Virus record (IMG/VR): IMGVR_UViG_3300040806_002408
Span: 1-23,146 of that record
Length of the DNA stretch: 23,146 nucleotides
Origin: a virus
Direction: 5' to 3' (one strand)
Positions 1 through 7,112 of the stretch are shown here, in pieces (the stretch's first letter is position 1; the number at the start of each line of letters is the position of its first letter). The notes beneath the pieces were generated by a model. That model was given only the letters and a program-made list of their open reading frames with translations. It was not told the origin of the DNA and ran no database searches. Position numbers and translations under genes: made by a program.

Positions 1-45
1 TGTGAGAATATGCCTACTAAGTATAATAAGGTTTGGGTGAAATAA
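1..45 (+). CDS. 3' end of an unidentified upstream gene (partial)
   Basis: Frame 1 is open from the window edge to a TAA at 43-45, and gives a 14-residue tail ending in VWVK. The stop shares its last base with the ATG of the next gene (TAATG). This coupling is typical of the other gene junctions on this strand and is the main reason for choosing this frame. Too little is visible to name it, and the other two frames cannot be excluded. Confidence 0.45.
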   Translation, partial: CENMPTKYNKVWVK

Positions 46-251
46 TGGAAGAACTATTAAATCAAATATTCGCAGGTGTAATCCTTATAGTTGCGACAGT
101 CTTTACTTATATCGGATGTCACATGTCTGTTGAGAAAGAGGAAAAGAAACACATCCCTTTACTTTGGGAAAAAGGTGGATTCTTAAATAAACAATATCAT
201 AAGCATTTTGATAAATCTAAAGTAAAGTATTTTGATGGAGATAATACATGA
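45..251 (+). CDS. small single-span membrane protein, hypothetical
   Basis: This 68-residue protein starts at the ATG at 45 rather than the upstream TTG at 33, because the ATG overlaps the previous stop and a GGGTGA element lies just upstream. Residues about 8-28 form one hydrophobic segment (IFAGVILIVATVFTYIG), followed by a charged, Lys-rich cytoplasmic-type tail. It overlaps the next gene by ATGA. I do not recognise the family. An N-terminal membrane anchor with a basic tail is all that can be said. Confidence 0.7.
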   Translation: MEELLNQIFAGVILIVATVFTYIGCHMSVEKEEKKHIPLLWEKGGFLNKQYHKHFDKSKVKYFDGDNT

Positions 252-463
252 AACCTCTTATTGATTATTATACTACCGCAACTGACGCTGTTGTAAGTGG
301 TATTAAGTCAGTGAATTGGAAACGAGTTAGTAAATTGTTATTAGTCGTTCCTTTTGCTCTTATTTGGACACCACTCTATTATGTAATAGATTATATTCAT
401 AAAGGTGCAGTGTGGTTCAATACAGCAGGTGGAGATCTTATTGAGGAGTTTATGAATGATTGA
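248..463 (+). CDS. small membrane protein, hypothetical
   Basis: This 71-residue protein begins at an ATGA overlap with the preceding stop, so the two are probably translationally coupled. One hydrophobic stretch lies around residues 29-48 (LLLVVPFALIWTPLYYVI), after a short basic segment (NWKRVSK). The C-terminus is acidic. The downstream gene starts inside its last codons. Together with the gene before it, it forms a pair of small membrane proteins of unknown role. I recognise no family. Confidence 0.7.
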   Translation: MKPLIDYYTTATDAVVSGIKSVNWKRVSKLLLVVPFALIWTPLYYVIDYIHKGAVWFNTAGGDLIEEFMND

Positions 464-776
464 GATTTTGAAAGAAGTGACTGATTGGAATGATATGAAA
501 ATCAATAATGGTTTCTATCACGTAAATCAAGCTGGGCATTTAATTGCTCATCAGCCTTCAGGTGGTAAACTTAAAGTATTTAAAAATCCACTTAAGCAGT
601 TTTCAAAGTCAAGACGTAAGTTTGTAAAGGTTGGAGATTATCAAGAAAAGAATAATCTCGGAGGTATTCCTGTTCCAGGAAGTAATGGGAATACTTATTA
701 TATTATCGACGGAAAATGTAACTGTAAAGGATTTCAGTTCCGTGGTGATTGTAAACATATAAGGAGCGTAGCATGA
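456..776 (+). CDS. SWIM-type zinc-finger protein
   Basis: This 106-residue protein ends in a clear SWIM zinc-finger signature, CxC-x8-CxH: C88, C90, C99 and H101, within the segment CNCKGFQFRGDCKHI. SWIM fingers bind zinc and are known to mediate DNA or protein interaction in bacterial, archaeal and eukaryotic proteins. Here the finger sits at the extreme C-terminus of a small basic protein, with no helicase or transposase domain attached. The start at 456 overlaps the previous gene, and the stop overlaps the next gene's ATG (ATGA-type). A nucleic-acid-binding accessory role is inferred. The four ligands are seen directly. Confidence 0.75.
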   Translation: MIEILKEVTDWNDMKINNGFYHVNQAGHLIAHQPSGGKLKVFKNPLKQFSKSRRKFVKVGDYQEKNNLGGIPVPGSNGNTYYIIDGKCNCKGFQFRGDCKHIRSVA

Positions 777-1156
777 GTTTCATTGAACAAGCGACAAGAG
801 AAGATGTCATTCGTAAATACTTTGACGCATTTAGTAATAAAGATATTGATGCCTTAGAGAAAATGTTTGATAAAGATGTTACTTTGACAGATTGGGATAT
901 ATCTGCTGAAGGTTTATTGCCTGTATGTAGAGCAAACGAACAAATCTTTAGTTCTGTATTGAGGATCACTGCTATTCCTGAAGAGATTATTATTGACGGA
1001 AATAATGTTTGTGCATTGTTAACGATTGAAATAATCACTGAAGGTGTTGACCCAACAAATGATTTCGCGGAAAACCACGAATCACTTAAAGTCGTAGATT
1101 TAATAACGCTGACTAACGACCTTAAGATTAAATCAATCTCAGCGTTTAAGCAATAA
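773..1156 (+). CDS. SnoaL/NTF2-like fold protein
   Basis: This 127-residue protein has the usual length and pattern of SnoaL-like/NTF2-like proteins. An N-terminal helix pair (VIRKYFDAFSNKDIDALEKMF) is followed by a D-V-T-L-x-D strand, a loop, and C-terminal strands ending in KVVDLITLTNDLKIKSISAF. The family forms a cone-shaped pocket used for ligand binding or isomerase/hydrolase chemistry, and many members have no known substrate. No catalytic residue can be assigned here. It starts inside the end of the SWIM gene, so the two are co-transcribed. Assignment rests on the pattern alone. Confidence 0.65.
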   Translation: MSFIEQATREDVIRKYFDAFSNKDIDALEKMFDKDVTLTDWDISAEGLLPVCRANEQIFSSVLRITAIPEEIIIDGNNVCALLTIEIITEGVDPTNDFAENHESLKVVDLITLTNDLKIKSISAFKQ

Positions 1157-1158
1157 TT

Positions 1159-1335
1159 ATGGACGAAAGAATCTTAAAAGAAATACAACTCGCAAGAAAA
1201 TTGGCAAGAGAGATTCAATGGGTAATTGATTCTGGTGGTGTAATGCCTGTTCAGATTCTTAATCAATACAAACCTCTTAAAAAGTTTTATGACGATTGTA
1301 TTGCCGAAGAAGAAGGCATCTTTTATAAGATGTAA
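1159..1335 (+). CDS. 58-residue hypothetical protein
   Basis: An ATG two bases after the previous stop opens a 58-residue frame (starting MDERILKEIQLARK and ending GIFYKM). It is helix-rich and charged, and the spacing fits the operon upstream. No ribosome site of its own is obvious beyond the end of the preceding gene, so translation is probably coupled. I recognise no family. Confidence 0.55.
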   Translation: MDERILKEIQLARKLAREIQWVIDSGGVMPVQILNQYKPLKKFYDDCIAEEEGIFYKM

Positions 1336-1391
1336 ATATTACAAAAATATTACATAAATTATAATACATTATAAATTTTTTGTATATATAG

Positions 1392-1421
1392 AATTGTAAG
1401 GAAAATGTCTTTCTTACAATT
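1392..1421 (+). other. stem-loop in the leader of the micro-ORF run
   Basis: A perfect 9-bp inverted repeat (AATTGTAAG at 1392-1400, CTTACAATT at 1413-1421) encloses a 12-base loop, ten bases before the ATG at 1431. It lacks a following T-tract, so it does not look like an intrinsic terminator. It could be a translational operator or an mRNA-processing or stability element. The AT-rich stretch before it (1336-1391) may hold a promoter, but none matches a consensus well. Confidence 0.4.
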
Positions 1422-1430
1422 GAGATAAAT

Positions 1431-1526
1431 ATGAACTTTGAAAAATTTAGAGATAGCTTAGAATTATCAATGTTAGTTGGTATATTCATCCTGTCGCTAT
1501 TAGGGGTAAATCCAAATGCTATTTAA
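1431..1526 (+). CDS. 31-residue membrane micropeptide (candidate)
   Basis: The ATG at 1431 opens a 31-codon frame. It has an amphipathic charged start (MNFEKFRDSLELS) and then a hydrophobic segment (MLVGIFILSLLGV), so it looks like a one-pass membrane peptide. It overlaps the next candidate start at 1516, as other genes on this strand do. No strong ribosome site is seen. Too short for homology-free certainty. Confidence 0.4.
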   Translation: MNFEKFRDSLELSMLVGIFILSLLGVNPNAI

Positions 1527-1623
1527 AGGAATACGTAGATTTTTCACCCGAGGGTGGACAAGAACATTCTTTAAGTATTGGATTCAACCCTGGCATCCAA
1601 AGGGATGTATTAAAAACTCGTAA
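1516..1623 (+). CDS. 35-residue basic micropeptide (candidate)
   Basis: A 35-codon frame (starting MLFKGIRRFFTRGW) overlaps the stop region of the preceding micro-ORF. The product is strongly basic and aromatic (several Arg, Trp and Phe), like an amphipathic membrane- or nucleic-acid-binding peptide. The evidence is only the overlap pattern and the compact layout. Confidence 0.4.
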   Translation: MLFKGIRRFFTRGWTRTFFKYWIQPWHPKGCIKNS

Positions 1624-1643
1624 CCAATACAAAGGAGAGGAAC

Positions 1644-1754
1644 ATGAGATCGTTCGCAAAGCGGATTGTTCTCAATAGTGAAATCTGTATCGAGTGTCTG
1701 TTGGTTTCCATTTTCATGGGAATGATGTTTTACAGCATAAGTACGATTGCATAA
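1644..1754 (+). CDS. 36-residue membrane micropeptide
   Basis: A strong ribosome site (AAAGGAGAGG at 1631-1640) sits just before the ATG at 1644. The 36-residue product has a basic N-terminus (MRSFAKRIVLNSE) and a hydrophobic C-terminal half (CLLVSIFMGMMFYSISTIA) consistent with one membrane span. It is the last gene before the terminator at 1783. No family is recognised, but the ribosome site makes it the best supported of the micro-ORFs. Confidence 0.55.
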   Translation: MRSFAKRIVLNSEICIECLLVSIFMGMMFYSISTIA

Positions 1755-1782
1755 CCTGAGTGCAATCCAAACCGGTAAGAAG

Positions 1783-1809
1783 GGTGGTCAAAATAGGCCA
1801 CCTTTTTTT
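1783..1809 (+). terminator. Rho-independent terminator of the left plus-strand run
   Basis: GGTGGTC (1783-1789) pairs with GGCCACC (1796-1802) around a 6-base loop and is followed directly by seven T. It closes the plus-strand genes before the convergent minus-strand operon. In the other direction there is no T-tract, so it should act on one strand only. Confidence 0.85.
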
Positions 1810-2437
1810 ATCTTCTTTGACAGCGCCTTTGCGCTTTTCTTAAAAGCCTAAAGTTATTTACTGTAACTGCACCTGTTGTTAAACCTGAGGCAAGTTTCCA
1901 TCCATACCAAAAATTTTCATCATCAGATGACAAAGCACCAAGTCCACCAATAACAAAAAGTTTTATTCCTATCATTTCATGTATCTCAGGTACTTTTGGT
2001 AGTAATGGATTTGCTTCGCTTATACAATCATATTTTAATCCACGATAAGTTGAATAGACATCAAGTATTTGAGAAGAGAAAAATAAAATATCTATCATTC
2101 GTTTTTCTCTTTCAGTCCAGTGGTCTATTGTAAAATTGTGTTCTTCTTTTACTTGCCATTTTGGGTCGTATCGTAATTGATTGAGTGTAGGAACAAACTC
2201 AGGACCATGAGGTAAATTAATAATTGCACCATTTGACATTATTCTTGCTTTACCAACAACGACTCTTTGTGCTGTTAATTGATTGTAAGGAGCTGTATGT
2301 CCTAGTCTAATAAGTTCTTTTCGTGCTTCTGAGAGTTCAGAAATAAATGGGTCCGTTGGAACAAAGCCTGAGACTGGAACTGCTAATAAAAGCAATCCTA
2401 GTAATAAACTACTTAGTCGTCGCGATAAAAATTCCAT
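1808..2437 (-). CDS. exported/membrane protein at the end of the curli-like operon, hypothetical
   Basis: This 209-residue protein has a signal sequence or anchor at residues about 5-24 (SRRLSSLLLGLLLLAVPVSG). Its C-terminal half contains a hydrophobic region around ILDVYSTYRGLKYDCISEANPL and a second hydrophobic helix (GIKLFVIGGLGAL). The D-x-x-S/T-T-Y-x-G-L...E-x-N-P pattern resembles small membrane proteins of the DUF5658 type, though I hold that loosely. The ATG follows GAGGAA by 5 bases and overlaps the end of the cyclase gene by 29 bases. It is therefore the last gene of the operon and probably works at the envelope. Confidence 0.7.
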   Translation of the reverse strand: MEFLSRRLSSLLLGLLLLAVPVSGFVPTDPFISELSEARKELIRLGHTAPYNQLTAQRVVVGKARIMSNGAIINLPHGPEFVPTLNQLRYDPKWQVKEEHNFTIDHWTEREKRMIDILFFSSQILDVYSTYRGLKYDCISEANPLLPKVPEIHEMIGIKLFVIGGLGALSSDDENFWYGWKLASGLTTGAVTVNNFRLLRKAQRRCQRR

Positions 2438-4454
2438 CCCAGTTCCTCGGCAGATCTTGCGTTTTCATATATTCACAACGCTCAATCCACATTTTGTAAT
2501 AACCTTGCATTTGTCCTTCAAAGCAACCCATAAGGTCATTACATATTTTTATTGCTTTATCAAAATTTTGTTTCTGATAATTTGAATGCATTGCTTCGTG
2601 CATCTCTGCTGGTTTAATATATTTATCTTTATTAAGGTCTAGTACAGTGTATATACCAACTCCTACTGATTTTCCTTTTACAGCAAGATCATCTACTTTT
2701 AAGAAAAGGAATTCTTCAGGATTACATCTCCTAACTGTTTCTTCTCCTAATAAAAGTAAACATCCGTATTCTTTACATTTAGACTCGATTCTTGCAGCAG
2801 TTGATACTGCATCTCCAAGAATGTCGTAACTGTGTCGTGATGTACTTCCCATTTCACCAACATAACCAAGACCGCTATTGATGCCAGCACCCATACCAAT
2901 GGGTGGTCTACCTTGTTTAATAATCTCTTCATTAAATTTCTCTACCGCTCGTAACATATTAATACCAGTCATCACCGCAGTTTTAGCGTGGTCGGTATCT
3001 TCCATTGGAGCATTATGTATATGCATACTTGCGTCTCCAATGTATTTGATAATCATTCCATTTGCATCTAGAACAGGTTGTGTAATGGCATCCATATAAC
3101 CATTCATCAATGTAGTCAGTCCTTTAACGTCATCTCCAAAGCTTTCGCCTAAAGGAGTAAATCCTCGAAGATCCGAGAATACAATACTTACATCTTTTTT
3201 CATTCCGTCCTTGACAAGTGAAGGATTTTGTTGTAAAATAGTAACCACTTCTGGAGAACAATAACCAGCGAACTGTTTCATGATTTCGCGTTTCTCCAAA
3301 AATGTTAAATAGTATTTGTTGAATGAAGATTGTGCAAAAACCACTAAGGAAGCTAATGAAACCAAAGATGCATCAACAAAGGTTAATGAGGAAGTCCAAA
3401 ACCAGTGACTCACTCCGTATCCGGAACCAACGAGAAGAAGACTCGTTATCACCCCAAGAGTTATGGGAAAAACATAGACCGCTACAAGGATTCCTAGACT
3501 TACTAGGACCAGAAAGAAAAGCTCAAATATTGGCTTCCAGTCGGGAATCGTTATTTGAACGCCTGAGAGGACGGTCTGAATTAACTGGGCTTGAACTTCG
3601 TGGGGATACATTGCACCCGTTGGGGTTGGTACTGGATTAGAATAGCCTTCTGCGGTTATTCCAAATACTAAAACTTTACCACTAGGTAATGGTTCTGTTA
3701 TTGACTGCGATGGAAATTGATTCCAAAAGGCAATTGGTATTTCAGCAAAACTATTTGTTGTGATAGGATCTTGCTTTCCTATTCGTACCCATTCAACTCC
3801 ATTAGAGCCTACTTTCATTTGATAGCTTGGTTCTCCTGTGTACACTCGAAGGGTGTCAAGTGCCAAGCTGGGGTACTGTAATCCATTTGCATTGATAACC
3901 AAAGGAGCTCTTCGCACGACGCCGGTGGGTTGGTCAGGGATAGCAACGGTGGCACCAACACCAAAAGCCCAAGAACTGAGAGCATCAATAGGGAATAAAA
4001 GCCCTGGGAATTTATAAAGCCAATTTTCATTTTGTTCTCCGAAAGTAGCAACACCTACAAAGGTGCCAACTCCATCTGATGTTTGTTGAGTGGGAGCAGA
4101 AGATAATACAACAGCTTTTTCTGCCATTGCTTCTGCGAGTAAATGATCTTCTTTAAATCTATCTTCTTCAGAGTATATTACGTTAAGAACATATAAGCTG
4201 TCGCCAGGACCGTTCCGTATGTAATCAGCAACAGAACCACGAGGCCACGGATACTGACCTTCGGCAGAGATTGCTCGTTCGTCGATGTTGACGAGGACAA
4301 TTTCTTCAACAATCTCTTTTTCTTTATTCTGCTGTAGTGAATCATAATATGCATACTCTATACTTTGAACTATTGACGGATTATTTATTGATAAAAGAGC
4401 AAAGCCTGTGATAGTTATTAAAACAGTCCACCATTTTGTTAATTGCTTAAGCAT
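2409..4454 (-). CDS. CHASE2-domain transmembrane adenylate cyclase (class III)
   Basis: This 681-residue protein would make cAMP from ATP under control of a periplasmic sensor. An N-terminal anchor (about 8-24) leads into a CHASE2 domain (about 35-300, with VLVNIDERAI and YPWPRG). A cluster of three membrane helices (about 307-375) and a class III cyclase domain (about 418-605) follow. Catalytic positions visible by family pattern are metal aspartates D428 (FSDLRGF) and D474 (YIGDA), adenine-selecting K470 and D544, and transition-state R555. The partner Asn of the usual GDxVNxAxR motif is Ser551 (GDAVSTAAR), which may weaken catalysis. About 75 extra residues follow the cyclase. It lies 6 bases after the second curlin-like gene. 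The domain call is firm; activity is inferred. Confidence 0.92.
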   Translation of the reverse strand: MLKQLTKWWTVLITITGFALLSINNPSIVQSIEYAYYDSLQQNKEKEIVEEIVLVNIDERAISAEGQYPWPRGSVADYIRNGPGDSLYVLNVIYSEEDRFKEDHLLAEAMAEKAVVLSSAPTQQTSDGVGTFVGVATFGEQNENWLYKFPGLLFPIDALSSWAFGVGATVAIPDQPTGVVRRAPLVINANGLQYPSLALDTLRVYTGEPSYQMKVGSNGVEWVRIGKQDPITTNSFAEIPIAFWNQFPSQSITEPLPSGKVLVFGITAEGYSNPVPTPTGAMYPHEVQAQLIQTVLSGVQITIPDWKPIFELFFLVLVSLGILVAVYVFPITLGVITSLLLVGSGYGVSHWFWTSSLTFVDASLVSLASLVVFAQSSFNKYYLTFLEKREIMKQFAGYCSPEVVTILQQNPSLVKDGMKKDVSIVFSDLRGFTPLGESFGDDVKGLTTLMNGYMDAITQPVLDANGMIIKYIGDASMHIHNAPMEDTDHAKTAVMTGINMLRAVEKFNEEIIKQGRPPIGMGAGINSGLGYVGEMGSTSRHSYDILGDAVSTAARIESKCKEYGCLLLLGEETVRRCNPEEFLFLKVDDLAVKGKSVGVGIYTVLDLNKDKYIKPAEMHEAMHSNYQKQNFDKAIKICNDLMGCFEGQMQGYYKMWIERCEYMKTQDLPRNWDGIFIATTK

Positions 4455-4460
4455 CTTGCA

Positions 4461-5246
4461 TTATTCTTGTAACACACTTACTGAGCAACCACCAACTGTA
4501 TAACAATCCACTGATAAGTTATATGTTTGATTGGTTGTACCCAATTGTCTGATAAGCGCATCCGTTCCGTAAATACCGTCTAAAGTAATATTTGCTGTGT
4601 GGTTTGCGTTAGTGCCTTTTTGTCTGAACGTTAAAGTATTGTCTGAATTGTAAAGTGTAATGTTTGCTTCTTTTGCACCTGAATCTTGTTGTCTTCCATC
4701 TATCCAATTATCAGACCCAGCAACATGTAAGTTAAAATCATGTCCGTCGGTTGCACCGGTTTGATTTGTTTGATGCCACTGAAGGTGGTTATCATTACCA
4801 TATAAATCTATTTCCATATAATGACCACCACCTTCAGCGCCATTATAATTCCAACCTTGTGTGGTATTATCAAAAGCAACACCTTGACCTAATTTAAATT
4901 CATTACCTGTTCCACTGATTTCATCAAACACAATCGTATTATCATTTCCTTCGTTATTATACTGAACAATTAATAAATCAAGTGACGATGCGTTGATATA
5001 CGAATATTGGTCTAACATTTTAACTTCATTATCAGCACCGTATTGCTGAATCTCTAAATTTAGATTATCACCTGTCTGTTCCATAGTAATAAGATTATCT
5101 GCTAAAGCAACTAACGGTAAGGTCATTAAAATACCAAATAACAATCCTATTCCAAAGAATACGAATAAATCATTACTAGTCCAAATGTGTGGGCCGATTG
5201 ATTTACGAAACATCTCCCACGCTCTTTTTTCATTTTCGTCTTTCAT
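4461..5246 (-). CDS. curlin-like secreted repeat protein 2
   Basis: This 261-residue protein has a cytosolic start of about 27 residues. A hydrophobic export segment (FFGIGLLFGILMTLPLVALA) follows, with probable cleavage after ALA near residue 49. The remainder is rich in Asn, Gln, Gly, Asp and Thr, with degenerate repeats of the type G-x-D-N-x-hydrophobic-x-hydrophobic-x-Q (QTGDNLNLEIQQYG, NEGNDNTIVF, YGNDNHLQWHQ, AGSDNWIDGRQ, YNSDNTLTFRQ). These recall the Q-G-N ladder of curlin beta-strands. It ends with a close cysteine pair (CYTVGGC). The start is preceded by AAGGAGG, placed in the last codons of the FecR gene, and one-mismatch late-box-like GATAAATA also lies there. With CsgG/CsgF upstream, it is a likely secreted amyloid-like subunit. 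Repeat homology is inferred. Confidence 0.75.
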   Translation of the reverse strand: MKDENEKRAWEMFRKSIGPHIWTSNDLFVFFGIGLLFGILMTLPLVALADNLITMEQTGDNLNLEIQQYGADNEVKMLDQYSYINASSLDLLIVQYNNEGNDNTIVFDEISGTGNEFKLGQGVAFDNTTQGWNYNGAEGGGHYMEIDLYGNDNHLQWHQTNQTGATDGHDFNLHVAGSDNWIDGRQQDSGAKEANITLYNSDNTLTFRQKGTNANHTANITLDGIYGTDALIRQLGTTNQTYNLSVDCYTVGGCSVSVLQE

Positions 5247-5254
5247 AATATTAT

Positions 5255-6424
5255 TTATCCTCCTTGTCTGATTATAATAATAGAGTTTTGCCCTTGGTTA
5301 AGGTCAATGATTCCTTCGTATCCGTCAACTGAAGTGTCAATCTTTACGGATGCGTCGGATGCTAACGAAATTTGTATAATTCCATCTACGTTTCTAAAGA
5401 ATATTATTCTACCGCTTTGTTCAAATATATTATATTGTGAATCTGAATTTAATCCAAAAGTTGCTCCACGTAATTCTGCTCCTAACGAACTACCTGATAT
5501 TGCACTATCATCAAGCTTGACTGTTGTTTTAACTAATTCTTCAACCACGTCCAATACATCTGTTAAAAAATCAACATCAAGATAATCAATATCAAGCTCT
5601 GTAAATTCTAATGCATCATCCTCAAGATAATCAATATCTAATCCATCAAACTCTAAGAAATCTATATCAAGCAAACCTTGGTCTTTATTTGCGTCATCTG
5701 CCAATTCTTCCTCAATAGCTTCTTTCACTTCAGGAGGTGGTGATACAATAAACATATTATCAATCATAGCAGGAGTAATACCTTGCATTTGAATTTGTCT
5801 TGTGGGAGGAGTATCTAAGCTACTTACCATCGTAGCAGCATAAGCTTCATCTAAGGTAATTGTACCACCAAGATTTGATACCTCTATACTACCTGAAGGA
5901 TTACCATATTGGTCAGGCAAGAGTATTACAAGTGATCTTCCTAACTCATCAATGGTTGTTGTGAAATCTGTTCCACGAACTGATACTGTTGCCGTGGGTG
6001 TTGAAATGTCAATGTTATTCTTATTGACCATTCCTAAACGACCAGACGCAAATCGAGCTGTGCCTAATGCCATACGCATTGTCATTTTTGATTTACTTGG
6101 ATCTGGGTCGTAGTATACTTTGTCTATGTATACTTTTGTGTTTTCTGTTAAACTGAGTTCTGCTTTATCAAGGAACTGAATAAGCATTCGGCCATTCTCA
6201 GTTTCGGCTGTGTCGTTCATTTCAACTTCTGGAACAAATGCACTAGAAACAACAAGCTCTTCACCTGCTTCTCTAATTAAAGAAGCTGAACCTTTATGTT
6301 CAACGATTGCTCCAATTGGATCCGAGCTCGACAATGCCACTCCCGAAAGTAGTAGCAGTGTCGAACACAGAATTAAATTACGAATCGTTTGAACTGTCTT
6401 TCTGATTAATTTGAATTGTCGCAT
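5255..6424 (-). CDS. FecR-domain exported protein with acidic repeats
   Basis: This 389-residue protein has a signal sequence (about 12-32, NLILCSTLLLLSGVALS) followed by a FecR domain (about 36-200). Hallmarks include IGAIVEHKGSASL, a short-strand region around FLDKAELSLTENTKVYIDKVYYD, and STPTATVSVRGTDF. FecR domains sit in the periplasm, and in classical systems they relay signals to regulators. Residues about 251-290 are an acidic repeat built from D-I-D-Y/F-L-E units (LLDIDFLEFD, GLDIDYLEDD, ELDIDYLDVD). At DNA level this carries a 17-bp direct repeat at 5577 and 5622. A beta-rich C-terminal part follows. The start overlaps the upstream curlin-like gene by 47 bases. A sensing or scaffold role for the curli-like system is inference. 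Confidence 0.82.
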   Translation of the reverse strand: MRQFKLIRKTVQTIRNLILCSTLLLLSGVALSSSDPIGAIVEHKGSASLIREAGEELVVSSAFVPEVEMNDTAETENGRMLIQFLDKAELSLTENTKVYIDKVYYDPDPSKSKMTMRMALGTARFASGRLGMVNKNNIDISTPTATVSVRGTDFTTTIDELGRSLVILLPDQYGNPSGSIEVSNLGGTITLDEAYAATMVSSLDTPPTRQIQMQGITPAMIDNMFIVSPPPEVKEAIEEELADDANKDQGLLDIDFLEFDGLDIDYLEDDALEFTELDIDYLDVDFLTDVLDVVEELVKTTVKLDDSAISGSSLGAELRGATFGLNSDSQYNIFEQSGRIIFFRNVDGIIQISLASDASVKIDTSVDGYEGIIDLNQGQNSIIIIRQGG

Positions 6425-7112
6425 TTTCAGAATCTATGTCCAAAGTGATTATTCCATTACAAGTAGTTACACCTGTTGGACAAGTACCACTGATTTGGTT
6501 AATATCAATATCAGCAGAAGAACCAACGTGAGTCACGTTAATTTCATGCTCCGCTCCGTCTTTCTGTAATGTCTTGATATTATTACTTCCACCAGTAATA
6601 TCAAAATTCCAAATTGCGTCGTCAACATCAATGTCGACATCAAAAATGTTACTGTCTCCAATAACTGTTAAATCAAAATCTAATCTTTCAGCACTTGCAT
6701 TATAACCTTGGTCAAAGTCCATAGTGTTAGAATCACCAGTAAAGTCAACATCAAATGTTGAACTATCCGATGAACCAACATAACCTACGTTCCAATCCCA
6801 AATGTTAGAATCTCCAGTCCATAATAAGTTAGCAGTTGTACTGTCACCTATGTATGTTCCGAATAATAAGTTTTCGTTACCAATTTGGTCAATGTTAAAA
6901 GTTAACGATGAACCTGTAATTGGCATAGCGCTTGAGCTTGACGAAAAATCATCTAACCCAATTTTGTTACCGTAACCATATTGGTCGATATACAAAGTAA
7001 GAGTATCACCATCTTGTTCGATGTTGATTTCATTATCGTCAGTCGCTTGTGCGAATGCTACATTGTTGAAAGAGAATAAACATAATAAAGATAGGCCTAA
7101 TATTCTTTTCAT
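6378..7112 (-). CDS. curlin-like secreted repeat protein 1
   Basis: This 244-residue protein has a classic signal peptide (MKRILGLSLLCLFSFNNVAFA, cleavage near 21). The mature part is rich in Asp, Ser, Asn and Gly, with repeated G-D-S-N turns between alternating hydrophobic strands (WTGDSNIWDWN, FTGDSNTMDFDQ, VIGDSNIFDVD, ITGGSNNIKTLQ) at roughly 25-30 residue spacing. Early units keep the curlin-like Q-x-G-x-x-N form (DQYGYGN, DQIGNEN). A cysteine pair (CPTGVTTC) lies near the C-terminus, as in the second repeat protein. Its ATG shares a base with the csgG stop, so it is translated with the secretion channel. It is probably a CsgG substrate. The sequence is too degenerate to call it CsgA outright. 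Confidence 0.75.
   Translation of the reverse strand: MKRILGLSLLCLFSFNNVAFAQATDDNEINIEQDGDTLTLYIDQYGYGNKIGLDDFSSSSSAMPITGSSLTFNIDQIGNENLLFGTYIGDSTTANLLWTGDSNIWDWNVGYVGSSDSSTFDVDFTGDSNTMDFDQGYNASAERLDFDLTVIGDSNIFDVDIDVDDAIWNFDITGGSNNIKTLQKDGAEHEINVTHVGSSADIDINQISGTCPTGVTTCNGIITLDIDSENATIQINQKDSSNDS

Noticed and set aside
703-1038. 111-codon minus-strand frame opposite the SnoaL-like gene
   Set aside because: It is antisense to two genes with recognisable domain patterns, has no matching operon on that strand, and is a shadow.
1370-1377. TATAAATT as a late promoter before the micro-ORFs
   Set aside because: One mismatch to the late box in a very AT-rich stretch; chance is likely and no plus-strand late gene clearly follows.
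1277-1489. 70-codon minus-strand frame at the micro-ORF run
   Set aside because: It lies in AT-rich sequence with no ribosome site, and opposes the transcription direction of the surrounding genes up to the terminator.
3323-3640. 105-codon plus-strand frame opposite the cyclase
   Set aside because: It is fully inside the CHASE2 cyclase gene on the other strand, with low-complexity basic composition; shadow frame.
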